Below the pieces are notes generated by a model. The model was not told where the DNA came from. It was given only the letters and a program-made list of their open reading frames with translations, and ran no database searches. Shown in pieces: positions 45,622-54,195 of a stretch of DNA of 64,000 nucleotides. This DNA comes from Pseudomonadota bacterium (GTDB taxonomy: Bacteria; SAR324; XYD2-FULL-50-16; JAHJRI01), in the NCBI GenBank assembly GCA_022360105.1, contig JAKSDL010000183.1, forward strand, positions 1-64,000. The letters are read 5' to 3'. How positions within the stretch are numbered: the stretch's first letter is position 1; each line of letters starts with the position of its first letter. Made by a program: the position numbers and the translations under genes.

Positions 45622-48411
45622 ATGAGTTTAAAAAGTTTATTTTCCGGAAAGAATAAGCCGCAAAAAGCCGTCACCAGCAGTCGTAGTAAGAAACCAAACT
45701 CCAGCCTCTGCGATATTTTCCGTGAAGGGATCTATCTAAAAAAGGAGCTCACGGAACGATTAAAATCAAGAGCGGAAAAAGGAGCTGAGTTTTTCAAAGA
45801 ATATAATGATTCAAGAATGAAACTAGCCTTCGATTCATTTGATAAATCGATGAAGATGGCTCTTTTCGAAATCTTTTATCTTTTGAACAACAATGAAAAA
45901 TGGATGAAGAAGCACAGCTTCAAAATAAAGAAACTGACCGGAAATACGCTTGTTCCGGAGGGCGAAGCTTCGGTAGATCTTTATGTAAAGGAAGCTCCAT
46001 ATGGCATTAGGGGAATTGAAAGTCTTTCTCCTGTGTTTAAGCAGGAATACGAAGACTATATTTTAACAGAATTCGGGCGAAAACCCATTCCTGAAAAAAA
46101 TGGTCGACATCTACCAATAGACGGCGTTTACAGTATCGGTTCAATCGGCACCATCGGACACAAAAACGGGGCATCCGATCTGGATCTTGAAATACAGTAT
46201 GATTTGGAACCCTTTCTGATCGATTCAAGCTACTGGACTGATGATACCTTAAAAAAAGCCCTGGGAAAAGAATGTAACGGGTTGGTAGATCGCTATTTTG
46301 AAAAGAAGCAAATCGATAAATCCAAAGTTAAAAAGGAGAGTATCGAAAAAGTAAAAACATTTTTTAAAAAGAGGCTGGCCTCCAAATACCCTATTCTGTT
46401 TGCCTATTTCTTCAGAAAGCCTAATGAAATATTGCACGCCGTCGGCCGTTCCAAAGATAACAAGTGGCGATCAGGCATGGTTCGGGAAATAATCAACCTG
46501 ATGAAGCTTAATGCACGGACAGGGTTAAGCGACGATGTTCGTATACAGGAAACATTCTTAAAGAAAAGAATCCTGAAAATACAGGATTATATCCAACAGA
46601 AGTTTCCCGATTCCGAGGTTTACCTTTTTCCCTTTTCTCTACACGAATTCCGAAAGGGACATTTTGGTTCAACCATAGAATCCAAGGAATCTTCAGGTGG
46701 TGCCTATGAGCTGATTCTCAACTATGAGACACTGATGCCGGGGATCTATTTCACCCCGAACATCCCGAGCCATTTTCTGTTTCCGAATGATATCAACAAC
46801 AGCGACAAAACATTTGGCAAACTGACAGAATACCTGCGATTCGGAGTCGTGGATATTTTTGATGATATCACCAATCGTATTATCAACCAGGGTCATACTC
46901 CGGATCTACAACCTTCCTATGTAGCAGAACATTACACTGCCGTTTATTGGGAAGCTTTTAAAGCATCCTATGGAAACCTGCCTAAAGCCACCTTAAATCT
47001 TTTGCGATATGAAACCCTGCTTGAAGCAAAACTAAACAAAACCATTATCCAGCTAATCAAAGACCCGCAAATGCTGGATGAAATGGCATATTCCTCGGAC
47101 AACATTGAAGACATGATGAATGCTAGCCAGGTGTTCTCTCCTCAAAGCGTTGTCAAACTGGAAAAGGAGTTTCCGTTATTATCGTACGATCCTTGGTGGT
47201 TACGCTATAAGGCACTAAAAATTGCCTTTGGTGTTCCGGGTTTGGTTTCCGGTGTTGAGAACAGGGATTTGATTGAGATTTCCGAAAATATCGACCTGGC
47301 ATTCGCCCTTCATGTGAGGTTATCTGATGTTTTCACAAAACCGGGCGATCAGCGTAATTTCGAAAAACATCGGGAACAGGTCTTGTGCAGATTCCTGGAA
47401 CTTGCCTTTCCGGAAAACTCATCTCAACGCACCAAATTACACGCAACCTTTATAGGAGATGTGGAGACCGTTAATGTGTTCGAGAAAAGTCTTCGCAAAA
47501 TCTTTCAGGGCTGCATCAAACGTGTCCATTCCAAGGCTTCCAGATATCATGTGGACGAAAAAAGTACGAAGGAATTCGAAGTCTGGCACCACTTTTATAC
47601 AAAGAATTTTACCCCGCCCAACAACATGGTCCCCAGGTCCATATTAAATCATCTGCAGATTCCGAGGGGCAGGGTTCAGGTTGGATTTGATCAAAAAAAA
47701 GGCTGGTTTTTTAAATCGCTGCAACGGGAATCCAAAGTTGGAAAACGCTTTGAAAAATCTATACTCAGTCTGCTCCCGGAAGAAGTCACCCTGATTAAGG
47801 ACACTCAATTCCTCTACGGGCTAACCTACTGTGTAATTAACGGCTATTATGGTATTTATTCCACAGGAACCCTGAAGGAAACGTTAACAGCTGTCGAATA
47901 CGATCGTTCGCGTGCCAACACCGGAACACGTTTTGACAACCAGCTGGCCTTTGTGCGCCCTGATCAGATAGAAAGGATCATGAAAAAAATCCTCAAGATC
48001 AATTCTCCTATAAAAGTAGGCTACCTGGATTGCATCAATAAGAAGCGAAAGATTATATCGGTCATGATTTTTCTGAATTTACAGAAATACGGTAGAGTCT
48101 CCGCCCTTTATCGAGATAGTCTTGACACTTTGTACGTCGATACTTTCGATATCCCTGCTCTCGAAAAACATGCAGAAGATTTTTTAAATTCTTATCAAAA
48201 GCTGATAAAATTTGTTCCCATCCATAAAACACTGGGACGCTTTTTCCAAAACAGGAATATCGACTTATCGAATGTTCATTTGGATGCTTGGGTAAACACG
48301 AATTGTGTGGAGACAAGTCATGCGGCTACAGCCGAAGTTGCAAAAGAGCATGAATTATCCTCGGCTTTCAAAGATGTCATCATGAGTGTTCATGCTCCGA
48401 AAGCCGCTTAA
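45622..48411 (+). CDS. cyaA: Class I adenylate cyclase
   Basis: 929 residues. The catalytic nucleotidyltransferase segment is YSIGSIGTIGHKNGASDLDL, equivalent to GSTSSVG...SDLDIW in E. coli CyaA, whose paired aspartates bind metal. The N-terminal catalytic part is followed by a large C-terminal region, here about 500 residues, that is not closely similar to E. coli. It makes cyclic AMP from ATP. I chose the ATG at 45622 with GAGGA upstream; a TTG at 45586 would add 12 residues. No CRP gene lies in the window. Divergent from chaC. Confidence 0.85.
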   Translation: MSLKSLFSGKNKPQKAVTSSRSKKPNSSLCDIFREGIYLKKELTERLKSRAEKGAEFFKEYNDSRMKLAFDSFDKSMKMALFEIFYLLNNNEKWMKKHSFKIKKLTGNTLVPEGEASVDLYVKEAPYGIRGIESLSPVFKQEYEDYILTEFGRKPIPEKNGRHLPIDGVYSIGSIGTIGHKNGASDLDLEIQYDLEPFLIDSSYWTDDTLKKALGKECNGLVDRYFEKKQIDKSKVKKESIEKVKTFFKKRLASKYPILFAYFFRKPNEILHAVGRSKDNKWRSGMVREIINLMKLNARTGLSDDVRIQETFLKKRILKIQDYIQQKFPDSEVYLFPFSLHEFRKGHFGSTIESKESSGGAYELILNYETLMPGIYFTPNIPSHFLFPNDINNSDKTFGKLTEYLRFGVVDIFDDITNRIINQGHTPDLQPSYVAEHYTAVYWEAFKASYGNLPKATLNLLRYETLLEAKLNKTIIQLIKDPQMLDEMAYSSDNIEDMMNASQVFSPQSVVKLEKEFPLLSYDPWWLRYKALKIAFGVPGLVSGVENRDLIEISENIDLAFALHVRLSDVFTKPGDQRNFEKHREQVLCRFLELAFPENSSQRTKLHATFIGDVETVNVFEKSLRKIFQGCIKRVHSKASRYHVDEKSTKEFEVWHHFYTKNFTPPNNMVPRSILNHLQIPRGRVQVGFDQKKGWFFKSLQRESKVGKRFEKSILSLLPEEVTLIKDTQFLYGLTYCVINGYYGIYSTGTLKETLTAVEYDRSRANTGTRFDNQLAFVRPDQIERIMKKILKINSPIKVGYLDCINKKRKIISVMIFLNLQKYGRVSALYRDSLDTLYVDTFDIPALEKHAEDFLNSYQKLIKFVPIHKTLGRFFQNRNIDLSNVHLDAWVNTNCVETSHAATAEVAKEHELSSAFKDVIMSVHAPKAA

Positions 48412-48434
48412 AAGATCAGCCTTGGGGACAAGTG

Positions 48435-49004
48435 TTACATTTCCGACTCGTTCTTGAATAGCAGATTGGCTGAGCGGGACATTGCCGATTTGAGTTTTTG
48501 AATTAACTGGGGATCCAAATCCTTAAACGATTTTGTTTCCGGGCTGTCAAGCATCATTCCAAAAAATCGGTTATTTAGTTCCTTGGTAACATGCAGATGT
48601 TCCAACAGAAGATCCGTAACCAAATTAAACGCCTCCATTCTGTTGAGTTCAGGTTCGTTATTGCCGATACATATTCTGTTTTCCTGTCGCACCTCTTCCA
48701 GAATAATGTCAACATCTTCAGCACGAATTTTCTGTCGGTCGGGTGAGCCTTTTTGAATCCCCAGAAGGGCATTCAACGCATCCAATTGTACTTTTATCAT
48801 TGTCATGGTGCATCTGTTGTCCAATCCACGATAACCTTTTTTTTCTGCCAGGGCATTGCACCAGTTTTCCACAATCCTCCGTCCCGAACAATGAATATCA
48901 CCTCCACAGGTACCATAATCACCAGTGAATATCATTCTATCGGGTCGTTCATTTTGAGAATCAGGTTCATTGCTCTTAATTGTAGGGATTACCAGCTTTT
49001 TCAT
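48435..49004 (-). CDS. Hypothetical protein (189 aa)
   Basis: Not recognised. It is a soluble, helical protein with six cysteines, several in the N-terminal third: GTCGGDIHCSGRRIVENWC (about 31-49) and NRCTMTM. A helical C-terminal half follows (FNLVTDLLLEHLHVTKEL). The Cys-rich segment could bind a metal or form a zinc knuckle. It is convergent with the adenylate cyclase gene, 23 bp after its stop, so linkage is not implied. Coding quality (length, no strong alternative frame) supports a real gene. Confidence 0.6.
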   Translation of the reverse strand: MKKLVIPTIKSNEPDSQNERPDRMIFTGDYGTCGGDIHCSGRRIVENWCNALAEKKGYRGLDNRCTMTMIKVQLDALNALLGIQKGSPDRQKIRAEDVDIILEEVRQENRICIGNNEPELNRMEAFNLVTDLLLEHLHVTKELNNRFFGMMLDSPETKSFKDLDPQLIQKLKSAMSRSANLLFKNESEM

Positions 49005-49438
49005 AGCTTAACCGTTTTTTGATGTGCTTCCTGAGGATCGCCAGACTAATTTCCCTGTCGATTGATTGTTTGACCGTTGAAAGAATAGTTCATTTCAATT
49101 AAATCTGCCATGCAAAAATGAATCCTGGCACCAACCGCCTTAACTATTCGCAGAGACCACCAAATCTTGAACTATCCGACTGAAATAATCCAAAAGCTCG
49201 CCGGGCATTGAAGAATCCGTGGCAGGAAAAACCACCCGCAGACCTCTGTTTTCGTGATTTCATCAAAATCCTGATCATTTGACTGAAAGCTCCATGAGCT
49301 ATAAATTATGCAATGAAAGACATCAAGAACCTAAAGCTTGCAAAAAAAAGTATCACACATGCGAGCCAGAAATTGCGGACATTTTCGGGATAATTTTTAA
49401 TTAAAAAGTCCGCATAATCCAATAAAACGGACTATGAG
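49005..49438. other. Non-coding region upstream of the first thiolase
   Basis: 434 bp. Near the 3' end, a 7-bp inverted repeat TGCGGAC...GTCCGCA (49374-49380 and 49408-49414) lies 25-65 bp before the thiolase start and could be an operator. Nothing else seen. Confidence 0.4.
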
Positions 49439-50620
49439 ATGAAAGATGTTGTGATAGTTAGTGCCGTAAGAACGGCTGTGGGGAATTTTCAGGGGGGACT
49501 ATCAGGATTTACAGCTACCGAACTCGGAGGGCTGGTAATAGAGGAATCGGTAAAACGTGCCGGGATAGGCAAGGAACATGTTGATGAAGTGATTATGGGG
49601 AACGTGGTTCCCACAGGGTTGGGACAGAACCCTGCCCGCCAGGCCATGATCAAGGCTGCTTTGCCGATGGAAGGAGGTGCCATCACAGTAAACAAGGTAT
49701 GTGGGTCAGGGTTAAAGGCTGCAATGCTGGCAGACCAGGCAATTAAATGTGGTGATGCGGACGTGATTGTTGCCGGTGGGATGGAAAACATGTCCAATAT
49801 CCCTTATTATTTGGAAAAAGCCAGAACCGGTTATCGGATGGGTCATGCCAGCATGGTTGACACCATGGTACACGATGGCCTTTGGGATGTGGTCAATGAT
49901 TACCACATGGGACATACAGCTGATCTGGTTGCCAAAAAGTTTGACGTCTCCAGGGAAGAGATGGATCAGTACTCGCTGGAATCAAATGAAAAAGCGGTTG
50001 ATGCCCAATCAAAAGGCCTGTTCGATCAGGAAGTCCTGTCGCTTACCATCAAACCGCGCAAGGGCGAACCATTCCAATTCAACACTGACGAAGGTCCCCG
50101 AAAAACTGACCTGGAAAGCTTAGGCAGACTTAAACCGGCCTTCAATAAAGACGGCAGGGTGACAGCCGGCAATGCATCAAAAATAAGTGACGGAGCTTCC
50201 TGTGTGATGATGATGTCAAAAGATAAGGCTGCTGAATTGGGATTAAAACCCCTGGCGAAAGTAATTGCCCAGGCTGCCGCTGGAATCGAACTGCCGGATG
50301 TACTGGTAGCCCCCATAAATTCCATTCCCAAGGTACTGAATAAGGCCGGGCTTAATCTGGATGATATCGGCTTACATGAGATCAACGAAGCATTTGCAGC
50401 TTCTTCCCTGGCGATTATCAAAGAACTGGGGATCGATGCCAGGCTGGTAAACATAAATGGAGGAGCCATTGCAATCGGGCATCCCATAGGTTGCTCGGGA
50501 GCAAGGGTTTTAACTACTTTGATCCATGCCATGAAACTGAAAGATGTTCGCTACGGCATGGCTTCACTTTGTCTCGGCGGTGCAGAAGCTGTTTCAATGA
50601 TTCTAGAAAACATCAATTAA
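49439..50620 (+). CDS. Acetyl-CoA acetyltransferase (thiolase), copy 1
   Basis: 393 residues. The catalytic triad is complete and at the classic positions: C88 in NKVCGSGLKAA, H348 in AIGHPIGCSGAR and C378 in SLCLGGAEAV. Active-site segment HEINEAFA is also present. It condenses two acetyl-CoA to acetoacetyl-CoA, or cleaves 3-ketoacyl-CoA in beta-oxidation. No clear ribosome site precedes the ATG. It is paralogous to the thiolase 371 bp downstream on the same strand, separated by a palindromic repeat. Confidence 0.95.
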   Translation: MKDVVIVSAVRTAVGNFQGGLSGFTATELGGLVIEESVKRAGIGKEHVDEVIMGNVVPTGLGQNPARQAMIKAALPMEGGAITVNKVCGSGLKAAMLADQAIKCGDADVIVAGGMENMSNIPYYLEKARTGYRMGHASMVDTMVHDGLWDVVNDYHMGHTADLVAKKFDVSREEMDQYSLESNEKAVDAQSKGLFDQEVLSLTIKPRKGEPFQFNTDEGPRKTDLESLGRLKPAFNKDGRVTAGNASKISDGASCVMMMSKDKAAELGLKPLAKVIAQAAAGIELPDVLVAPINSIPKVLNKAGLNLDDIGLHEINEAFAASSLAIIKELGIDARLVNINGGAIAIGHPIGCSGARVLTTLIHAMKLKDVRYGMASLCLGGAEAVSMILENIN

Positions 50621-50734
50621 ACAACCATTAGTTTCAGGAATACCCACATACAAGTCGTGACAGGGAACTGTCACATATTACATGCGGGGTCAAAATTTTA
50701 TAAGTGCTTAACTAAGATTATTTTGGATGGAATA

Positions 50735-50917
50735 CAAACGGTACGGCGGATTTGCACCAATGTCATCTGGAGAAGAGAATTAGGACAGATTGTCATCCTG
50801 AGCGGATGTGAAGGACCTGTCAAAGCCCTTGAGAGATTCTTCGCTATGCTCAGAATGACATCTTGGCCGGTTTTGCTTGACAAAATGACATTGATGTTAG
50901 GACCGCCATACCGTTTG
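50735..50917. repeat. Palindromic intergenic repeat between the two thiolase genes
   Basis: A 183-bp element with nested inverted repeats. Outer arms CAAACGGTACGGCGG (50735-50749) and its partner (50903-50917) match at 14 of 15. Middle arms CAATGTCAT/ATGACATTG lie at 50758-50766 and 50885-50893. The inner arms begin TGTCATCCTGAGC (50791-50803), paired with GCTCAGAATGACA (50848-50860). The inner part is the well-known TGTCATCCTGAGCG palindrome found scattered in many bacteria. No coding capacity. No target duplication was found. It accounts for half of the 370-bp gap. Confidence 0.75.
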
Positions 50918-50990
50918 GTGATAAAAACAGCCTGAATTAAGCGCATATAGGTTGATGTTCCCGTAAACAATTCCATGAGGAGAAGCAGAC

Positions 50991-52271
50991 ATGAAAGAGG
51001 TGGCAATTGTAAGTGCTGTGAGAACAGCCATCGGTAATTTTGGAGGAAGTTTGCAAACAGTTCCGGTGGTTGATCTGGGTGCTGCAGTAATCAAGGAATC
51101 TATGGTCAGAGCCGGTTGCAGACCTTCCATCGATGAAAAACTGGAAGCAGCCGGACCGGATAAACTGAAGAACAAATCATCCGAAGTGGAGGAGCGTTAC
51201 AACAAATGGGACGATGCCTTAAAAGCAATCAAGGTTGATGAAGTCATCATGGGGAATGTGGTGCAATCCGGACAGGGACAGAACACAGCCCGTCAGGCTT
51301 GCATTAGATCCGGTCTGGCAAAGGAAACAGGCGCTTTTACCGTCAACAAAGTATGTGCATCAGGCCTCAAAGCCATTGCTCTGGCCACTCAAGCCATCAT
51401 GACCGGAGATGCTGAGGTGATGGTTGCCGGCGGTATGGAAAATATGAGCCAGATACCCTTCGCATTACCCAGCACTCGTTGGGGAGCCCGAATGGGCAAT
51501 GCCGATATGGTTGATCTGATGATCAATGACGGTCTCTGGGAAGGTTTTTACGGATACCACATGGGAATAACAGCCGAGAATATTGCTGAACTTTACAATA
51601 TTTCCAGAGAGGATCAGGATGCCATGGCACTGAGCAGTCACCAAAGAGCTTTGAAGGCTATCTCTGATGGGACGTTTCAGAGGGAAATTGTTCCCATTTC
51701 TGTTCCTCAACGGAAAAAAGATCCTATTCTGTTTGATACGGATGAGCGCCCAATGGAAACCAGCACCGAAAAAATGGGCAAACTAAAACCGGCTTTTAAG
51801 AAGGATGGTTCTGTCACCGCAGGTAATGCTTCCGGAATTAACGATGCAGCGGCTGCTTTGGTGTTGATGAGCAGGGAAAAGGCCGAATCTCTGGGTCTGG
51901 AAATAAAAGCCATTGTGAAAGGGTATGATTTTGGTGGAATTGATCCTGCCTACATGGGACTGGGTCCGATTCCGGCAATCAGAAAATTGCTGGGTAAACT
52001 GGAGATGACACTCAGCGATATAGACCTCTTCGAATTGAATGAGGCATTCGCTTCCCAGGCACTGGCTTGTATGCGAGAACTGGAGATCAGTGCAGAAGTA
52101 ACAAACATTTATGGCGGAGCTATTTCACTGGGTCATCCCATCGGCTGTTCCGGCGCCAGAATCGTAGTTACATTGTTGAATGCCCTTGAGCAAACCAATT
52201 CCAAAAGAGGATTAGCATCTCTCTGTATTGGTGGTGGTTTGGGTGCTGCTATGGTTTTCGAACGTCCGTAA
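50991..52271 (+). CDS. Acetyl-CoA acetyltransferase (thiolase), copy 2 with insertion
   Basis: 426 residues. Same fold as copy 1: nucleophile C122 in NKVCASGLKAI, LGHPIGCSGAR and SLCIGGGLGAA. Relative to copy 1 it has about 34 extra residues at roughly 42-76 (a charged stretch rich in Lys and Glu), placed just before DEVIMGNVV. GAGGAGAAGCAGAC precedes the ATG. A beta-ketothiolase for beta-oxidation or ketone body metabolism. It is followed by a terminator and birA. Confidence 0.94.
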   Translation: MKEVAIVSAVRTAIGNFGGSLQTVPVVDLGAAVIKESMVRAGCRPSIDEKLEAAGPDKLKNKSSEVEERYNKWDDALKAIKVDEVIMGNVVQSGQGQNTARQACIRSGLAKETGAFTVNKVCASGLKAIALATQAIMTGDAEVMVAGGMENMSQIPFALPSTRWGARMGNADMVDLMINDGLWEGFYGYHMGITAENIAELYNISREDQDAMALSSHQRALKAISDGTFQREIVPISVPQRKKDPILFDTDERPMETSTEKMGKLKPAFKKDGSVTAGNASGINDAAAALVLMSREKAESLGLEIKAIVKGYDFGGIDPAYMGLGPIPAIRKLLGKLEMTLSDIDLFELNEAFASQALACMRELEISAEVTNIYGGAISLGHPIGCSGARIVVTLLNALEQTNSKRGLASLCIGGGLGAAMVFERP

Positions 52272-52296
52272 TCCGGGATTCTTTCCTTTCCAATTC

Positions 52297-52338
52297 GGTT
52301 CCCGCCCGGCAGCTTCCTCATATTCGGCGGGAGCTTTT
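52297..52338 (+). terminator. Hairpin after the second thiolase
   Basis: Stem of about 10 bp, core TCCCGCC (52300-52306) and GGCGGGA (52326-52332), followed by GCTTTT. It starts 26 bp after the thiolase stop, on the right strand to end that transcript. Confidence 0.65.
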
Positions 52339-52375
52339 CTCTCCTCCCCATGCATTTGACAGACTTTCATCGAAC

Positions 52376-52407
52376 TGGTTAACCTACCAATTCAACTTGG
52401 TTAACGA
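52376..52407 (+). promoter_or_regulatory. BirA-type operator in the birA promoter
   Basis: TGGTTAACC, 14 bp, GGTTAACGA. Two GGTTAAC half-sites in the form of the BirA site (E. coli TTGTAAACC - N14/15 - GGTTTACAA; variants with GTTAAC in other bacteria). It ends 14 bp before the birA start. A TTGACA (52356-52361) lies just upstream, with the first half-site placed at the -10 position. Suggests autoregulation of birA and possibly of the genes after it. Confidence 0.75.
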
Positions 52408-52421
52408 ATAAAGAGAGCAAA

Positions 52422-53348
52422 ATGAAGCGCCAACTTATTGAATTACTGCAGAAAAAACCTGGTGAATTTATTTCCGGGGAAGAACTTAGCCAAAACCTTG
52501 GAATTTCCAGGGTTTCGATCTGGAAACATATCAAGAAACTTCAGGAGCTTTCTTATCAAATAGAATCAGGCCCTACAGGTTATAAACTGATAAGTTCTCC
52601 GGATTCACTCTACCCATGGGAATTTGGCGATAAGGAAGAATTGATTCACTATTTCGAAGAAGTCGATTCAACCATGTCTGAAGCCAAACGACTTGCGCGT
52701 AAGGATTGTCCGCCTTACACGGTTGTGATCGCAGAAAGGCAGTCAAAAGGCAGGGGTAGATTGCAAAGAACATGGTTTTCGGATGACGGGGGGTTGTTTT
52801 TCACCCTGGTCTTAAGACCTAAAATCCCTGCTATGATGATGAGCAGATACAGTTTTGCGGCCTCTCTTTGCCTGGCATTGATTATTCAACGTGAATTGGG
52901 AATCGAAGCCAGGGTTAAATGGCCAAATGATATCCTGGTTGACGATAAAAAAATTTGTGGCATGCTGGCAGAAATGGAGATGGAATCGGACATGGTTTCA
53001 TTTCTCAACATCGGCATAGGACTTAATGTGAACAACAACCCCTCAATCAATGAGCCCAATGCCACATCCCTCAGTATCCTTGCCGGAAAAAGGCTTTCCC
53101 GCAAAAAAATACTGGCATCGTTTCTTGACGAGATGAAGCTCCTGTTGTCTCAGCCTGATCTGAACCAAATCATCCCCCAATGGAAGCAGCATACCATTAC
53201 CTTAAATAGAACAGTCAAAGTCATGACGACTTCCGAAGAATGGGAGGGCGTGGCTGTTGATATCGACGAAAACGGAGCGTTGATTTTGAAGCAGTCAGAT
53301 GATTCGTTACAAAAAGTATACTTCGGTGATTGTTTTCATCAGGCTTAG
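52422..53348 (+). CDS. birA: Bifunctional biotin ligase / biotin operon repressor
   Basis: 308 residues. An N-terminal winged helix (1-65; ISGEELSQNLGISRVSIWKH) precedes the ligase domain. The biotin/ATP segment is KGRGRLQRTWFS, the catalytic lysine lies in KWPNDILVDDKKICGML, and a C-terminal SH3-like cap is present. It attaches biotin to acetyl-CoA carboxylase and, with the helix-turn-helix, represses biotin genes when biotin is abundant. It has a BirA-type site at its own promoter and a biotin transporter operon starting about 240 bp downstream. Confidence 0.95.
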   Translation: MKRQLIELLQKKPGEFISGEELSQNLGISRVSIWKHIKKLQELSYQIESGPTGYKLISSPDSLYPWEFGDKEELIHYFEEVDSTMSEAKRLARKDCPPYTVVIAERQSKGRGRLQRTWFSDDGGLFFTLVLRPKIPAMMMSRYSFAASLCLALIIQRELGIEARVKWPNDILVDDKKICGMLAEMEMESDMVSFLNIGIGLNVNNNPSINEPNATSLSILAGKRLSRKKILASFLDEMKLLLSQPDLNQIIPQWKQHTITLNRTVKVMTTSEEWEGVAVDIDENGALILKQSDDSLQKVYFGDCFHQA

Positions 53349-53450
53349 TGCAACGGTTTCAGGCTGAATCGCTTTAAAATAGCCGGTAGCGCATCTGTAC
53401 TTTGTTAATAGTAAGGTTTGCATGTTCGGAACAGATTGTCTCTAGGGCCA

Positions 53451-53482
53451 TGACAGATCCTACACTATCGTACAGGATGACA
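53451..53482 (-). repeat. Degenerate copy of the TGTCATCCTG palindromic repeat half
   Basis: Read on the minus strand, 32 bp match the inner left arm of the 50735-50917 repeat (50791-50822) at 25 of 32 positions, beginning TGTCATCCTG. Lies upstream of bioY in the 236-bp gap after birA, where no second BirA site could be recognised. Confidence 0.5.
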
Positions 53483-53584
53483 TGCAATCTCAACCTTTTT
53501 AGCTGAATGAAAATGTGCTTTCAGCGGAATAAAGCAAGTCTAAACATTACAAATTCATCAAAATTCACTTTAGGAGGTTTTTCC

Positions 53585-54172
53585 ATGTCCACATCAGCTA
53601 CTCAACTTCGAAATACTGTTTACTCCTCCTTAATGGCTGCATTGATTGCTGCTGGCGGATTTATTGCGATTCCCGTGGGTCCGGTTCCAATAACCCTCCA
53701 GACTCTTTTTATTTTTCTTGCAGGTCTCCTGCTGGGTATGAAATGGGGCGCTGCTTGCGTAGGCATTTACTTGTTAGCCGGAGGATTGGGTTTGCCTGTT
53801 TTTGCTGCCGGCAAGGGAGGTTTTGCTGTATTTGCCGGTCCTACAGGTGGCTATCTGGTTGGCTTTTTAATGGCTGTTTTTTTAATTGGAATAGTAACTG
53901 ACAGTTTAGATAAAAGAACCGACCTATCCGGAAGCAAGCGCTTTGTTTTCGATTTGCTTGCAGTGTTGATTGGATCAGCCGCAATTTACGCCGTAGGTGT
54001 TCCCTGGTTAAAGAATGTAACCGGAATGCCCTGGCAAAAGGCATTTATGGTAGGAGCAGTGCCATTCCTTCCCGGAGCCGGTATCAAAATAATTGCAGCT
54101 GTCATTATTGGCAAAGCCGTAAGACCTGCATTTGGAAGATCAAATATCACAACCGATCAAACAGCAGTATAA
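53585..54172 (+). CDS. bioY: Biotin transporter BioY (S component)
   Basis: 195 residues, about six transmembrane helices. IAIPVGPVPITLQTLFIFLAG and the GGLGLPVFAAGKGGFAVFAG segment are diagnostic of BioY, which binds biotin at the outer face of the inner membrane. I chose the ATG at 53585 because AGGAGG is ideally placed; a longer frame begins at 53507 without a ribosome site. It is followed within 23 bp by its ATPase and then by the T component, so the three form a complete ECF transporter. Confidence 0.95.
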   Translation: MSTSATQLRNTVYSSLMAALIAAGGFIAIPVGPVPITLQTLFIFLAGLLLGMKWGAACVGIYLLAGGLGLPVFAAGKGGFAVFAGPTGGYLVGFLMAVFLIGIVTDSLDKRTDLSGSKRFVFDLLAVLIGSAAIYAVGVPWLKNVTGMPWQKAFMVGAVPFLPGAGIKIIAAVIIGKAVRPAFGRSNITTDQTAV

Positions 54173-54195
54173 AGAACAGCCCCATCTGATTTACC

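Noticed and set aside
53349..53584. Second BirA operator before bioY (TTGTTAAT near 53402 with GGTTTGCA)
   Set aside because: The half-sites are only a few bases apart, not 14-15, so it does not fit BirA geometry.
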